DNA from: Porphyrobacter sp. AAP60
Lineage (GTDB): Bacteria; Pseudomonadota; Alphaproteobacteria; Sphingomonadales; Sphingomonadaceae
Reading direction: 5' to 3'
Assembly (NCBI RefSeq): GCF_001296025.1
Contig: NZ_LJHV01000010.1
Coordinates: 1 to 64,000, forward strand
DNA: 64,000 nucleotides
The position numbers were made by a program, and so were the translations under genes. The notes beneath the pieces were generated by a model. The model had not been told where the DNA came from. It saw only the letters and a program-made list of their open reading frames with translations, and searched no databases. Below, piece after piece: positions 27,645 through 36,536 of this stretch. Position 1 is the first letter of the stretch, and the number at the start of each line of letters is the position of its first letter.

Positions 27645-28766
27645 ATGGCCGTGACCATGAGCACCAAGCCAGAACCCGCCGCCGCCCGCAAACGCAGTGC
27701 CCGCCGCAGCAACGCCGCCCCGACTATCACCGATGTCGCGCGCGAGGCGCAATGTTCGCCGATGACTGTCAGCCGCGTCATCAATGGCGAGGAAAACGTG
27801 CGCGAGGACACCAAGCAGAAGGTGCTCGGCGCGATTGCCAAGCTCAATTATGTGCCCAACCGCGCTGCGCGATCGCTGGCGGCAGGATCGCAGCTGCGGA
27901 TTGCGCTGTTGTTCGATAATCCGTCCGCCTCCTACCTCAGCGAATTCCTGATGGGCGCGCTGGAAGAGGCGAGCCGCCGCGATATCTATCTGGTGGTGCA
28001 AAGCTGCGAGACCGTGAACGAGGCTTACGGCGTCATCCGCAAGCTGCTGGATGGCGGGATCGAAGGCTTCATCCTGCCGCCGCCGCTGTGCGACGATCAA
28101 AGCGTGCTTGACCAGATCCGGGCGGCTGGCGGCATTGCCGTTGCGGTTGGCCCCGGTCGCGCATCGGGCAGCCACGGCGCGGTGCTGATCGACGAGTTCC
28201 AGGCTGCCTACGACATGACCCGGCACATTATCGGGCTGGGGCATGAACGGATCGGGTTCATCATCGGCAACCCCGAACAGGTGGCCAGCGGCCAGCGGCT
28301 CGAAGGTTATCGTTCGGCGATGACTGATGCCGGGCTGGCGGTTGATGAAACGCTGATCGCGCAGGGCCAGTTTACCTATCGTTCGGGCATGGTCGCCGCC
28401 GAAAAGCTGCTGGGCGCGGCGCATCGTCCCACGGCGATCTTCGCATCCAACGACGATATGGCCGCTGCCACCGTGGCGATGGCGCACCGGCGGCATCTGG
28501 ATGTGCCCAACGACATCACAGTCTGCGGCTTCGATGATACCGAGCTTGCCAGCTCGATCTGGCCTGAACTCACCACCATCCGCCAGCCGATCCGCGAGAT
28601 GACGGCGGAAGCGGTGGCGATGATCGCGCGGGTGCACAAGCAGAAGCCGCGCACCTTGCGGGCCAAGGCCGAGCAGCTGACACTCGCCTATCAGCTGATC
28701 CGCCGCAATTCCGATGCAGGGCCCAGCCTTGCCGCCTCGTTCAACAAACCACCAGCGAGTCCATGA
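27645..28766 (+). CDS. LacI family transcriptional regulator of the xylan locus
   Basis: A 373-residue LacI/GalR-type repressor. A basic N-terminal tail is followed by the helix-turn-helix (about 27-46, TITDVAREAQCSPMTVSRVING) with the hinge helix region NRAARSLAAGS. A periplasmic-binding-protein-like effector domain (about 85-355) includes the typical AIFASNDDMAA and ITVCGFDDTELA. The gene overlaps the dehydratase gene by 4 nt. Palindromic sites with a central CG, as preferred by LacI proteins, recur through the locus, so it is inferred to repress the xylan genes until a xylose-derived effector binds. ATG 27657 is an alternative start. Confidence 0.9.
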   Translation: MAVTMSTKPEPAAARKRSARRSNAAPTITDVAREAQCSPMTVSRVINGEENVREDTKQKVLGAIAKLNYVPNRAARSLAAGSQLRIALLFDNPSASYLSEFLMGALEEASRRDIYLVVQSCETVNEAYGVIRKLLDGGIEGFILPPPLCDDQSVLDQIRAAGGIAVAVGPGRASGSHGAVLIDEFQAAYDMTRHIIGLGHERIGFIIGNPEQVASGQRLEGYRSAMTDAGLAVDETLIAQGQFTYRSGMVAAEKLLGAAHRPTAIFASNDDMAAATVAMAHRRHLDVPNDITVCGFDDTELASSIWPELTTIRQPIREMTAEAVAMIARVHKQKPRTLRAKAEQLTLAYQLIRRNSDAGPSLAASFNKPPASP

Positions 28767-30547
28767 CCGAAACACCCACACCCCGCCGCCTGCGTTCGCG
28801 CGACTGGTTCGACAATCGTGAGCGGATGGATATGACCGCGCTCTATCTCGAGCGGTTCATGAATTACGGGATCACGCCCGAAGAGTTGCAAAGCGGCAAG
28901 CCGATCATCGGCATTGCGCAATCGGGGAGTGACCTTTCCCCCTGCAACCGCATCCACATCGATCTGGCCAAGCGCACGCGTGACGGCATCCGCGATGCTG
29001 GCGGTATCCCGATCGAATTTCCGGTTCACCCGATCTTCGAAAACTGCCGCCGGCCCACCGCCGCGCTGGATCGCAACCTGCTGTATCTGGGGCTGGTGGA
29101 GCTGCTCAACGGCTACCCGATTGATGGCGTGGTGCTGACCACCGGCTGCGACAAGACCACGCCGAGCCAGATCATGGCGGCGAGCACAGTCGATATTCCC
29201 GCTATCGTGCTTTCCGGCGGGCCGATGCTGGATGGCTGGCACGAAGGCGAGCTGGTCGGCAGCGGTACGGTGATCTGGCGCAGCCGCCGCAAACTGGCGG
29301 CGGGCGAGATTGACGAGGACGAATTTCTCCGCCGCGCCACTGGCAGCGCGCCATCTGCCGGGCACTGCAATTCGATGGGCACGGCCAGCACGATGAACGC
29401 GGTCGCCGAAGCGCTCGGCCTGTCGCTCACCGGCTGCGCGGCGATCCCCGCGCCCTATCGTGAACGCGGGCAGATGGCCTATCGCACGGGTAAGCGGATC
29501 GTCGAAATGGTGCTCGAAGACCTCAAGCCTTCGGACATCCTGACGCGCGCCGCGTTCGAGAACGCGATTGCCACCGTCAGCGTGATCGGCGGATCGTCCA
29601 ATGCGCAGCCGCATATCCAGGCGATGGCCGCGCACGCTGGTGTAGAACTGGAAACCGGCATCTGGCAGACCCATGGCTATGATCTGCCGCTGCTGGTCAA
29701 CATGCAGCCCGCCGGACAATATCTTGGCGAACGCTTCCACCGTGCAGGCGGCGTGCCTGCGGCGATGTGGGAATTGATGCAGGCGGGCAGGCTCAACGGC
29801 GATTGCATCACCTGCACTGGCGCCACGATGGCCGAAAATCTTGCCGGAGCCGAAAGCCATGATCGCGAAATGATCCGGCCCTTTGCCGAACCGCTGATCG
29901 ACAGGGCGGGCTTCATGGTGCTGTCTGGCAACCTGTTCGATTTCGCGATTCTGAAGACCTCGGTGATTTCCGATGCCTTCCGCGCCAGATATCTCTCGCG
30001 CCCAGGTATGGACGGCGTGTTCGAAGCCCGCGCCATCGTGTTCGACGGTTCGGACGATTACCATCACCGCATCAATGACCCCGCCCTCAACATCGACGAG
30101 GATTGCATTCTGGTGATCCGCGGATCGGGCGTGATCGGCTGGCCGGGCAGCGCGGAGGTGGTCAACATGCAGCCGCCCGATGCGATGATCCGTGCTGGCA
30201 AGCAATGGCTGCCGACGCTGGGCGACGGGCGGCAATCGGGGACGAGCGACAGCCCGTCGATCCTCAACGTCAGCCCCGAAAGCGCGGTTGGCGGGGGATT
30301 ATCGTGGCTGCGGACGGGCGATATCATCCGGGTTGATCTGAACACGCGGCGCTGCGATGCGCTGGTGGACGAGGCCGAAATCACCCGGCGCAAGGCGGAG
30401 GAGACCTGCCCGCCCGTGCCCGAAAGCCAGACCCCGTGGGAAGAGCTGTTCCGCGAGAAAACCGGCCAGTTGGGCGAGGGCGGCGTGATGGACTTCGCAC
30501 TCAAATACCGCGGCACGGCAAGGAAACTGCCAAGGCATAACCACTGA
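28763..30547 (+). CDS. xylD: D-xylonate dehydratase (IlvD/Edd family)
   Basis: A 594-residue IlvD/Edd dehydratase that converts D-xylonate to 2-keto-3-deoxy-xylonate in the Weimberg pathway. Three cysteines suited to bind the [2Fe-2S] cluster are seen in SPCNRIH (C61), GCDKTTP (C129) and GHCNSMGTASTMN (C202); the Lys after the second binds the Mg2+ site in this family. The length and motifs match Caulobacter XylD-type enzymes rather than IlvD of valine synthesis. It is coupled by a 4-nt overlap to the lacI gene. Close relatives can also act on arabonate or galactonate, so the substrate assignment leans on the neighbouring xylB, xylC and xylX. Confidence 0.9.
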   Translation: MTETPTPRRLRSRDWFDNRERMDMTALYLERFMNYGITPEELQSGKPIIGIAQSGSDLSPCNRIHIDLAKRTRDGIRDAGGIPIEFPVHPIFENCRRPTAALDRNLLYLGLVELLNGYPIDGVVLTTGCDKTTPSQIMAASTVDIPAIVLSGGPMLDGWHEGELVGSGTVIWRSRRKLAAGEIDEDEFLRRATGSAPSAGHCNSMGTASTMNAVAEALGLSLTGCAAIPAPYRERGQMAYRTGKRIVEMVLEDLKPSDILTRAAFENAIATVSVIGGSSNAQPHIQAMAAHAGVELETGIWQTHGYDLPLLVNMQPAGQYLGERFHRAGGVPAAMWELMQAGRLNGDCITCTGATMAENLAGAESHDREMIRPFAEPLIDRAGFMVLSGNLFDFAILKTSVISDAFRARYLSRPGMDGVFEARAIVFDGSDDYHHRINDPALNIDEDCILVIRGSGVIGWPGSAEVVNMQPPDAMIRAGKQWLPTLGDGRQSGTSDSPSILNVSPESAVGGGLSWLRTGDIIRVDLNTRRCDALVDEAEITRRKAEETCPPVPESQTPWEELFREKTGQLGEGGVMDFALKYRGTARKLPRHNH

Positions 30548-30548
30548 C

Positions 30549-30777
30549 GGGGGAGGGGCACTGACCCTTGCTGCGCTGCTGGCTGTGGCACCGCTCGCAG
30601 CGGAGGAGCCTGCGCGGAGGCGCGAACCCGATCATCCGTGATCGCTCGACCGCGGCAAAACGCAAGGGCGCGCTCGGCCGGAGGGTGGTGACGGTGGAGC
30701 ACCTGACCCATGTTGATCAGGGCTTGATGCTGCCGGTCAAGCAGGCGACGGCAGGCGTGACTGCCCCGCCGCCTTAG
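30549..30777 (+). pseudogene. remnant of a secreted GH43-type glycoside hydrolase gene
   Basis: The spacer after xylD is not random. One frame reads a start-less signal-peptide-like stretch (LTLAALLAVAPLAAEEPA, from 30561). After a +1 shift the next frame reads ANPIIRDRSTA (30622-30657), the typical beginning of GH43 catalytic domains (NPIIRDR.TADP). The same frame then jumps to GRRVVTVEHLTHVDQGLMLPVKQ (30676-30744), which resembles the closing RRSVxVExLxxxxDGxxxPVxQT of GH43 proteins. The whole catalytic core is missing. A GGGGGAGGGG ribosome site also survives. I read this as an internally deleted, frameshifted GH43 gene, once third in the lacI-xylD operon. Confidence 0.6.
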
Positions 30778-31631
30778 GCGACGCTGATGCGCAGGCTCAG
30801 GCTGATCGTTTCGCCGGGCGCGCAAGATGGCATCCCGCCTGCATTCACCGCGTCGGGCAGGTGGCTGACGGGTTCGAGGCACAGGATATCGGGCGTTTCG
30901 GGCGCATAGAGATGTAGGTGCGGCGCTCCGCTGGCGTGCAGCGTGATGGTGCCGAGATCATCCTCCAGCACCGCCGCGCCGTCCCATTCGGCATAGCAGT
31001 GGTCGATCAATCCGGCGGGAAGGCTCGTACCGCCTGCCGCCGCGAAATCGCCGAAATGCGCAGGCGGCAAGTGCTCGCCGGTCGGGATCATATCCGCACC
31101 CACTGCCACCACGCTGCCTGCCGCAAAGCGCACGCGGCTTTCCGGACGGCGGCGCAGATAGGGGTGGAGGCCGAGGCCTGCGGGCATTGGCATATCCGCG
31201 TGATTGGTCAGCAGCAGCGTGATCGTGCAGCCTGCTGCGTCCAGCACCACTGTCTGCCGCGCTTCATAGGCCCATGGCCAGCCCGGTGCGGTGCCATGAT
31301 GGCGGTGCACCAGCGTGCAGCGGCTTGCCTCTGCCACGGTTACATCCCATGCCGATTGCCAGCCATGGCCGTGTATGGCGTGGGGTTCAGGCAGGAAATT
31401 GGGCGCAAGAGAGATGCGCTCGCCCGCCAACGCAAACAGCCCGCTGGCGATGCGGTTGCACCACGGCACCATGGGGAAGCAGGCGGCGTCAAGCGGATCG
31501 GTCGATCCTTCGGGCATGGCGCGCAGCACCGGCACGCCGCCGCATTCCAGTGCTGCCAGCAGCCCGCCGGCTTGCGGCAGGATAAGCGCGCGCCAATCGC
31601 CGTGTTCGATGATCAGATGGGGCATGTCCAT
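30774..31631 (-). CDS. aldose 1-epimerase (mutarotase)
   Basis: A 285-residue galactose-mutarotase-like protein. Conserved points are NRIASGLF near residue 60, HGHGWQSAWDV (catalytic His region), GLGLHPYLRR and the C-terminal acid/lipid-face region LCLEPVSHLPDA. It would interconvert alpha and beta anomers of xylose so that xylose dehydrogenase receives the right form. There is no signal peptide, so the cytoplasm is likely. It is the last gene of the minus-strand xylX-xylB-xylC-acetylesterase operon, 41 nt after the esterase. Confidence 0.85.
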   Translation of the reverse strand: MDMPHLIIEHGDWRALILPQAGGLLAALECGGVPVLRAMPEGSTDPLDAACFPMVPWCNRIASGLFALAGERISLAPNFLPEPHAIHGHGWQSAWDVTVAEASRCTLVHRHHGTAPGWPWAYEARQTVVLDAAGCTITLLLTNHADMPMPAGLGLHPYLRRRPESRVRFAAGSVVAVGADMIPTGEHLPPAHFGDFAAAGGTSLPAGLIDHCYAEWDGAAVLEDDLGTITLHASGAPHLHLYAPETPDILCLEPVSHLPDAVNAGGMPSCAPGETISLSLRISVA

Positions 31632-31672
31632 TGTCGCGGCGCTGTGATGGTGCAGGTTCTGGCGCGCAAGCC

Positions 31673-33586
31673 TTAGCGTGCAATATCAAGGCCGAAACCG
31701 GGGACAGGCATGCCGTCGCCATCGACCAGATTGACGACCGGCGCATCGGCCCAGGCATAGCGGACGCGTGTGGGGGCCATCCCTTCGGGCACCGGGATCA
31801 CAATGCGGCTGCCGTCAAGCCTTGCCAGCACGAAGCGGCAGGTGCCGGGAGCGATTTCGCACAGTTCCACCCCGAGGGGGTAGGCGCCGCCCTGCGCCTG
31901 CAACGCGCCTGCAATTCCGCTGAAACTGACGGTGACCTGCCCGCCCGCCAGCACTGCGCGCTGCGGCATCGGCAGGCTGCGGCCATTGAAAGCCTGCGCC
32001 AACCGCTTGCCCAGATCGTTCTTGTTGGCAGGGTGGATATCGGTCGGTTCGCCAAGGTCGAACGCGGTGACCAGCGCGGCGTTGCCATCGGCGGCGACCG
32101 CGCGGCGCTGTTCATCGCGCAATTGCGCCCAGCCGGATTCGCCCGGAGCGCTGCGGCGTTCGCCGAAATCGGCCAGTTGCACCACCAGCATCCGCGCCTG
32201 CGGGCCGAACTGCCGCCGCCATCCGGCAAACAGCGCTTCCAGCTTGCGATCATAGGCGGGCTGACCTGCATCGGATTCCCCCTGATACCAGGCTACGCCC
32301 GCCAGCGGCATCAGGCTGAGCGGGGCGATCATCGCATTATGCATCACGCCGACACCCGCATTGGCATCCCACGGTGCACGCGGGGGCACGTCGGCAACCG
32401 GCGTTGTCGCATATTTCCAGTCCGCGCCCAGCGGGATTCGCGTTCCATCGGCCGCGGTGAAATGCAGCCGTTCAGGCCCGGCGAAGAATCCGCCATTGTC
32501 CCATGCGTTGTTCGCGGCGATCAGGACGGTGTTCTCGCCCGCTTTCAGGTGCTTTGCGGGCACGCGATAGGTTCGTTCCACCCCCCAGCCGAAGGTGTAG
32601 CCGACCGCCGCACCGTTGACGAAAGTAAGATCAAGATCGTCAATCGCGCCGATGGCGAGCTGGCCCTCGCCCTTGGCTTGTTCCGGCGAAAGTGTGAAGG
32701 TCTGGCGCAGCCACACATTGGCAACCGGATTGCGATCCAGCCCGGTGCCGGTCCATTCGTTCCAGAACGAGAAGCGCGGAATCGGCTTCCAGTCGAGGCT
32801 TTGCGGGTTGCGCCACGGTTCGCGTCCGCCATCGCGTTCACGCCACCAATCGAACCACTTCGGCACGAAAGCCTGCGTCGCGGCGTAGGGATCGCGGGCG
32901 TAGAGCGCGAGCTGGTCAAGCGCTGCGGCCCCGTGCAAGGCGCGCACGCCTTCGCGGTCAAGCCATGCCCGCGCAGCGCTGCCGCCCCAGTTGGAATGGA
33001 TCAGGCCGATGGGTGTGGCCGCGTCCTTCCCGCGCAATGCCTTGGCCATGTAAAAGCAGGCGGCGGAAAAATTGGCGACGCTGTCACTGGTGGCGGATTT
33101 CCATGAAACCGGCGCGGCAAAGCGGGTCTGCGGCAATGCAGCGGTCGCCTTGGGCACCATCAGCAACCGGATGCCGTCATCTGCAGCGAGGCGCAGCTGG
33201 GTATCGGCATCCAGTGCGCGGGTGACCGGCAGTTCCATGTTGGATTGTCCGGCGCACAGGAACACATCGCCGATCAGGATATCGGCATAGGTTTTCGTCC
33301 CGCTCTCGTCGGTCAGCGTCAGGGTTTGCGGGGCGGCGTTCGCGGGCAATGGGGGCAGGGTAAGGGTGAAGTTGCCAGCCTCGTCCTTGACCGCGCTTGC
33401 GGCGGCCTCGCCCAGCCTTGCCGTGACCTTGCCGCCTGCCTGGCCTTGCCCCGACAGGGTGATCGGCTGCCCCTGTTGCAGCACCATGCTGTCGCCATAG
33501 CCGGCACCAAGCTCAGGCGCAGCGGCTGCACTGACCGGAGCGATGATCGCAAGTGTCGCTGCCAGTCGCTTGTAAAACAAACGCAT
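31673..33586 (-). CDS. secreted sialate O-acetylesterase-like SGNH esterase (CE20-type)
   Basis: A 637-residue exported esterase. A signal peptide ends near AAAAP (about residue 23), followed by a beta-sandwich and the SGNH block GDVFLCAGQSNMELPV (nucleophile S115). The insert GVAWYQGESDAG and the catalytic Asp/His region DIHPANKNDLGKRLAQAF near residue 560 are also present. A jelly-roll-like domain interrupts the catalytic fold, as in CE20 and sialate-esterase families. In a xylan locus it is most probably an acetyl-xylan or acetylated xylo-oligosaccharide deacetylase; sialic acid genes are absent. The start overlaps the xylC stop by 1 nt. Confidence 0.85.
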   Translation of the reverse strand: MRLFYKRLAATLAIIAPVSAAAAPELGAGYGDSMVLQQGQPITLSGQGQAGGKVTARLGEAAASAVKDEAGNFTLTLPPLPANAAPQTLTLTDESGTKTYADILIGDVFLCAGQSNMELPVTRALDADTQLRLAADDGIRLLMVPKATAALPQTRFAAPVSWKSATSDSVANFSAACFYMAKALRGKDAATPIGLIHSNWGGSAARAWLDREGVRALHGAAALDQLALYARDPYAATQAFVPKWFDWWRERDGGREPWRNPQSLDWKPIPRFSFWNEWTGTGLDRNPVANVWLRQTFTLSPEQAKGEGQLAIGAIDDLDLTFVNGAAVGYTFGWGVERTYRVPAKHLKAGENTVLIAANNAWDNGGFFAGPERLHFTAADGTRIPLGADWKYATTPVADVPPRAPWDANAGVGVMHNAMIAPLSLMPLAGVAWYQGESDAGQPAYDRKLEALFAGWRRQFGPQARMLVVQLADFGERRSAPGESGWAQLRDEQRRAVAADGNAALVTAFDLGEPTDIHPANKNDLGKRLAQAFNGRSLPMPQRAVLAGGQVTVSFSGIAGALQAQGGAYPLGVELCEIAPGTCRFVLARLDGSRIVIPVPEGMAPTRVRYAWADAPVVNLVDGDGMPVPGFGLDIAR

Positions 33587-34470
33587 CAGCCAAGCTTTGC
33601 GCGGGTCTGGGCAAACCCGGGTACCGGAGACACAAAGGCGAACAGGCTGCCCGCGTGGGGATAGGCAATCATGTCGTCAGCCGACATGTTCTTGGTCGCC
33701 GAAGTGACATAGCCGGTGCTCAGAACCGCGCCGCCGAAAGCCATCTTGGTGATGTCGCGGGCTGGCATGGCAATCGTCGCTACCAGTTCGCCATCGGGAG
33801 AAAACCGCGCAACACGCCCGCCGAGGTAAAGCCCCGTCCAGACGTGATCCTCGGCATCCACCACCGGCCCATCGGGATAGGCCGAAGGGAACAGCGCGCC
33901 GGTATCGGCAAACAACCGCGCCTCGCCCACACCAGCGGGCGAAAGATCGGCGACCATGATCTTTTGTGCTGTCGTATCGGTGAAATAAATGCGGTCGCCT
34001 TGGGCGTTTACAGCAGGGCCATTGGTGATCGCGATGCCTGCAGGCCCCGCCGCGCGGATTTCCCCGCGGTCGAACATATAGAACCGGCCCGATGCGGCAC
34101 CTTCGGCATCGTCCATCGATCCGAACCACACCCGGCCCCAGGGATCGGTGCAGGCATCGTTGAGCCGGTTGGTCGCGGGCTCGCCCGGCACATCGGCCAG
34201 TTTGTCGAACCGTTGGGTTTCAGGATCAAAGGTATAAAGCCCGTCCTTCAGCCCGCATAGCAGCAAGCCGCCTTCTGCCGGGATCGCCCAACCGATTTGG
34301 CCGGGCGCTTGCGTAAAGGCATTGCTGCCGGTTGCCGGATCATAATGCCACAGGCGATGCCGCTTGATATCGACGAACCAGACAATCCCGCGCTCCGCAT
34401 CCCACAGCACCCCTTCGCCGAGCTTGCTGTCAGCGGCGAGGACCGGGCGGACGGGCAGGTTTATCTCCAT
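33586..34470 (-). CDS. xylC: xylonolactonase (SMP-30/gluconolactonase family)
   Basis: A 294-residue six-bladed beta-propeller lactonase. Metal-binding and family residues are seen in LGEGVLWD (Glu near residue 19), NRLNDACTDPWGRVWFGSMD and SAYPDGPVVDAEDHVW. It opens xylono-lactone to xylonate in the Weimberg route. The start overlaps the end of the xylose dehydrogenase gene by 10 nt and its stop touches the esterase start, so these genes are tightly packed in one transcript. Gluconolactone or other aldonolactones are possible additional substrates. Confidence 0.9.
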   Translation of the reverse strand: MEINLPVRPVLAADSKLGEGVLWDAERGIVWFVDIKRHRLWHYDPATGSNAFTQAPGQIGWAIPAEGGLLLCGLKDGLYTFDPETQRFDKLADVPGEPATNRLNDACTDPWGRVWFGSMDDAEGAASGRFYMFDRGEIRAAGPAGIAITNGPAVNAQGDRIYFTDTTAQKIMVADLSPAGVGEARLFADTGALFPSAYPDGPVVDAEDHVWTGLYLGGRVARFSPDGELVATIAMPARDITKMAFGGAVLSTGYVTSATKNMSADDMIAYPHAGSLFAFVSPVPGFAQTRAKLG

Positions 34471-35246
34471 CCGGCATCCACCCAGTAATTGTGCGCGGTG
34501 CAGTAACGCGCATCGTCGGAGGCAAGGAACAGCGCCATCGCGGCGATATCGACCGGCTGGATGCGGCCATCAAGGCATTGCGCGGCAACGATTTCCGCCT
34601 CGCCTTCGGGCGAATACCATTTCATCTGGCGCGGGGTCTGCACGTTGCCGGGGATGATGGTGTTGACCCGGATATTGTCGCGCCCCAATTCGCGCGCCAG
34701 GCTGCGGGTCAGGCCTTCGATGGCGGCCTTGGCGGTCTGGTAGATCACCAGATCCTTCAGCCCCAGATGCCAGCTGATCGATCCCATGTTGACGATCGAC
34801 CCGCCACCCGCTTTCCGCATCGCGGGCACCACCGCCTTGGCAGCGAAGAACTGGTGCTTGAGGTTCACCGCCATCCGATCATCCCAATAGGCCGGGGTGA
34901 CATCGTCGAAAGCGTGGCGATCATCGCTGGCGGCATTGTTGATCAGCACGTCGCAGCCATCCAGCTTTTCGATCAGGCCGTTGATCTTGTGCCCGTAATC
35001 ATCGCAATCGGTGATGTCGCAGCAGATGAAGTGCGGCGGTATTTCCGCGTCGGCCAGCCGCCGGATCAAATCCTCGCTCGGGCTTTCCTGAATGTCGACG
35101 AAAGCCACGGCGGCACCTTGCCGCACGAAGGCTTCGACCACAGCTTCGCCGATCCCTGAGCCACCGCCGCTGACGATCACTTTCCGGCCCGTCAGGCTCG
35201 GATAGATCGCGTTGTGCACGCTCGCAGTGCTTGAATGCGCCTCCAA
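34461..35246 (-). CDS. xylB: D-xylose 1-dehydrogenase (SDR family)
   Basis: A 261-residue short-chain dehydrogenase. The cofactor motif GGGSGIG, NNAASDDRH, the catalytic Ser in MGSISWHLG, YQTAK (Tyr/Lys) and the C-terminal YWVDAGWR are all recognisable and closely match Caulobacter XylB over the full length. It oxidises D-xylose to xylonolactone with NAD+. The start is ambiguous: TTG 35246 has GGGGAA upstream, while GTG 35219 gives a protein of Caulobacter length (AIYPSL near the N-terminus) but a weaker ribosome site. Confidence 0.93.
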   Translation of the reverse strand: MEAHSSTASVHNAIYPSLTGRKVIVSGGGSGIGEAVVEAFVRQGAAVAFVDIQESPSEDLIRRLADAEIPPHFICCDITDCDDYGHKINGLIEKLDGCDVLINNAASDDRHAFDDVTPAYWDDRMAVNLKHQFFAAKAVVPAMRKAGGGSIVNMGSISWHLGLKDLVIYQTAKAAIEGLTRSLARELGRDNIRVNTIIPGNVQTPRQMKWYSPEGEAEIVAAQCLDGRIQPVDIAAMALFLASDDARYCTAHNYWVDAGWR

Positions 35247-35319
35247 AACTATTCCCCATCCCTTAATGCTGGCCTGATTGATCCCGAGGCCATGTCGTCC
35301 GTTAATCCGTATTGGTTCG

Positions 35320-36444
35320 TCAAATCCTGTCGATCAGGCCCCGTGCGGCAAGATTGCGCACGAATGCGGCGATACCGGTTTCCCAAGCAGGCGCATCGCG
35401 CGACGTCATGACGGTATTTGTAAGCAATCCCAGTCGATTGGATCGGATCGTTACCACATCGCCAACCTTGTGGGTGAAACCCGCGCCCGGCTGATCGCGA
35501 TCCTGCGTCGGCGCGAACAGCGTGCCGCAGAACAATACGAAGCCATCGGGGTAGTGGTGTTCAGAAAGGCACTGCGCCACCAGATCGAGCGGATCACGGC
35601 TGATTTCAGCCATGACGTTGCGGCCTTCCAGCCGGTATCCTTCCGGCCCGTCGATCGTCAGTTCGACATCAGCTGCGCGCACGTCATCAATGGTGAAACT
35701 ATCGTCGAACAGGCGGATAAGGGGGCCGATGGCGCAGCTGGCATTATTGTCTTTCGCTTTGGACAGCAGCAGCGCCGAACGGCCTTCGAAATCGCGCAGA
35801 TTGACATCATTGCCCAGCGTTGCGCCCCACACCTTGCCGTGCGCATCGCACACCAGCACCACTTCGGGTTCGGGGTTGTTCCAGGTCGAATCCGATCGCA
35901 CGCCCACCGGCGCGCCGGTGCCGACGGCTGAAAGCGTGGGCGCCTTGGAGAAAATCTCGGCATCCGGGCCAATTGCGACCTCGAGATATTGCGACCACAT
36001 GCCTTCTTCGATCAGCACCGCTTTCAGCTGCGCTGCCGCGTCACTGCCGGGGACGACAGCACGGATGCCCGCGCCAACCTTGTCTTCCAGCTGGGCGCGG
36101 ATCGCGGCAGCGGCAGAGGCATCGCCGCGCGCACGTTCTTCGATCACGCGTTCGATGGCGGATACCGCAAAGGTGACGCCGCTGGCCTTGATGGTTTGAA
36201 GATCGATCGGGGTCAGCAGCGACCAGCCTTCGGGCAGGCCGGCTTCGACCGGGCCGATGGGTTTTCCGCCGGTGATCGTGCCCCTTGCCAGCGCGCCGGA
36301 TACCGTCGCGGCAAGCCCTGTCAGGTCATAAATGATGCCGCCTTCAATCGTTACGACACAAGGGCCGTCCGGCGATTGTGCGCGTCCGATGAAATGGCCG
36401 TGCAGATAATCTGCCGGCAGGCTTTCCAGAATCCCGTTGGCCAT
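35320..36444 (-). CDS. xylX: 2-keto-3-deoxy-D-xylonate dehydratase (FAH family)
   Basis: A 374-residue fumarylacetoacetate-hydrolase-family protein corresponding to Caulobacter XylX, which dehydrates 2-keto-3-deoxy-xylonate to 2-oxoglutarate semialdehyde. The FAH-fold metal region NNPEPEVVLVCDAHG and DVNLRDFEGRSALLLSKAKDN are visible. The C-terminal GAGFTHKVGDVVTIRS is also typical. It is first in the five-gene minus-strand operon xylX-xylB-xylC-esterase-epimerase and divergent from the GH43 gene, with a LacI-type operator in the spacer. Confidence 0.9.
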   Translation of the reverse strand: MANGILESLPADYLHGHFIGRAQSPDGPCVVTIEGGIIYDLTGLAATVSGALARGTITGGKPIGPVEAGLPEGWSLLTPIDLQTIKASGVTFAVSAIERVIEERARGDASAAAAIRAQLEDKVGAGIRAVVPGSDAAAQLKAVLIEEGMWSQYLEVAIGPDAEIFSKAPTLSAVGTGAPVGVRSDSTWNNPEPEVVLVCDAHGKVWGATLGNDVNLRDFEGRSALLLSKAKDNNASCAIGPLIRLFDDSFTIDDVRAADVELTIDGPEGYRLEGRNVMAEISRDPLDLVAQCLSEHHYPDGFVLFCGTLFAPTQDRDQPGAGFTHKVGDVVTIRSNRLGLLTNTVMTSRDAPAWETGIAAFVRNLAARGLIDRI

Positions 36445-36466
36445 TGCTGGCTCTTGCCCTCCACGT

Positions 36467-36480
36467 TGATAGCGCTACCA
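36467..36480. promoter_or_regulatory. LacI-type operator between xylX and GH43
   Basis: TGATAGCGCTACCA differs from a perfect palindrome at one base. It lies 23 nt from the xylX start and 57 nt from the GH43 start. A TTGCCC at 36454 with TACCAT at 36476 could be a promoter facing GH43, overlapped by the operator. Confidence 0.82.
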
Positions 36481-36536
36481 TAGGAGCACAATCGCGGGCC
36501 GACAAGCCCCAAGAAACGGCAAATTGGGAGGATGGG

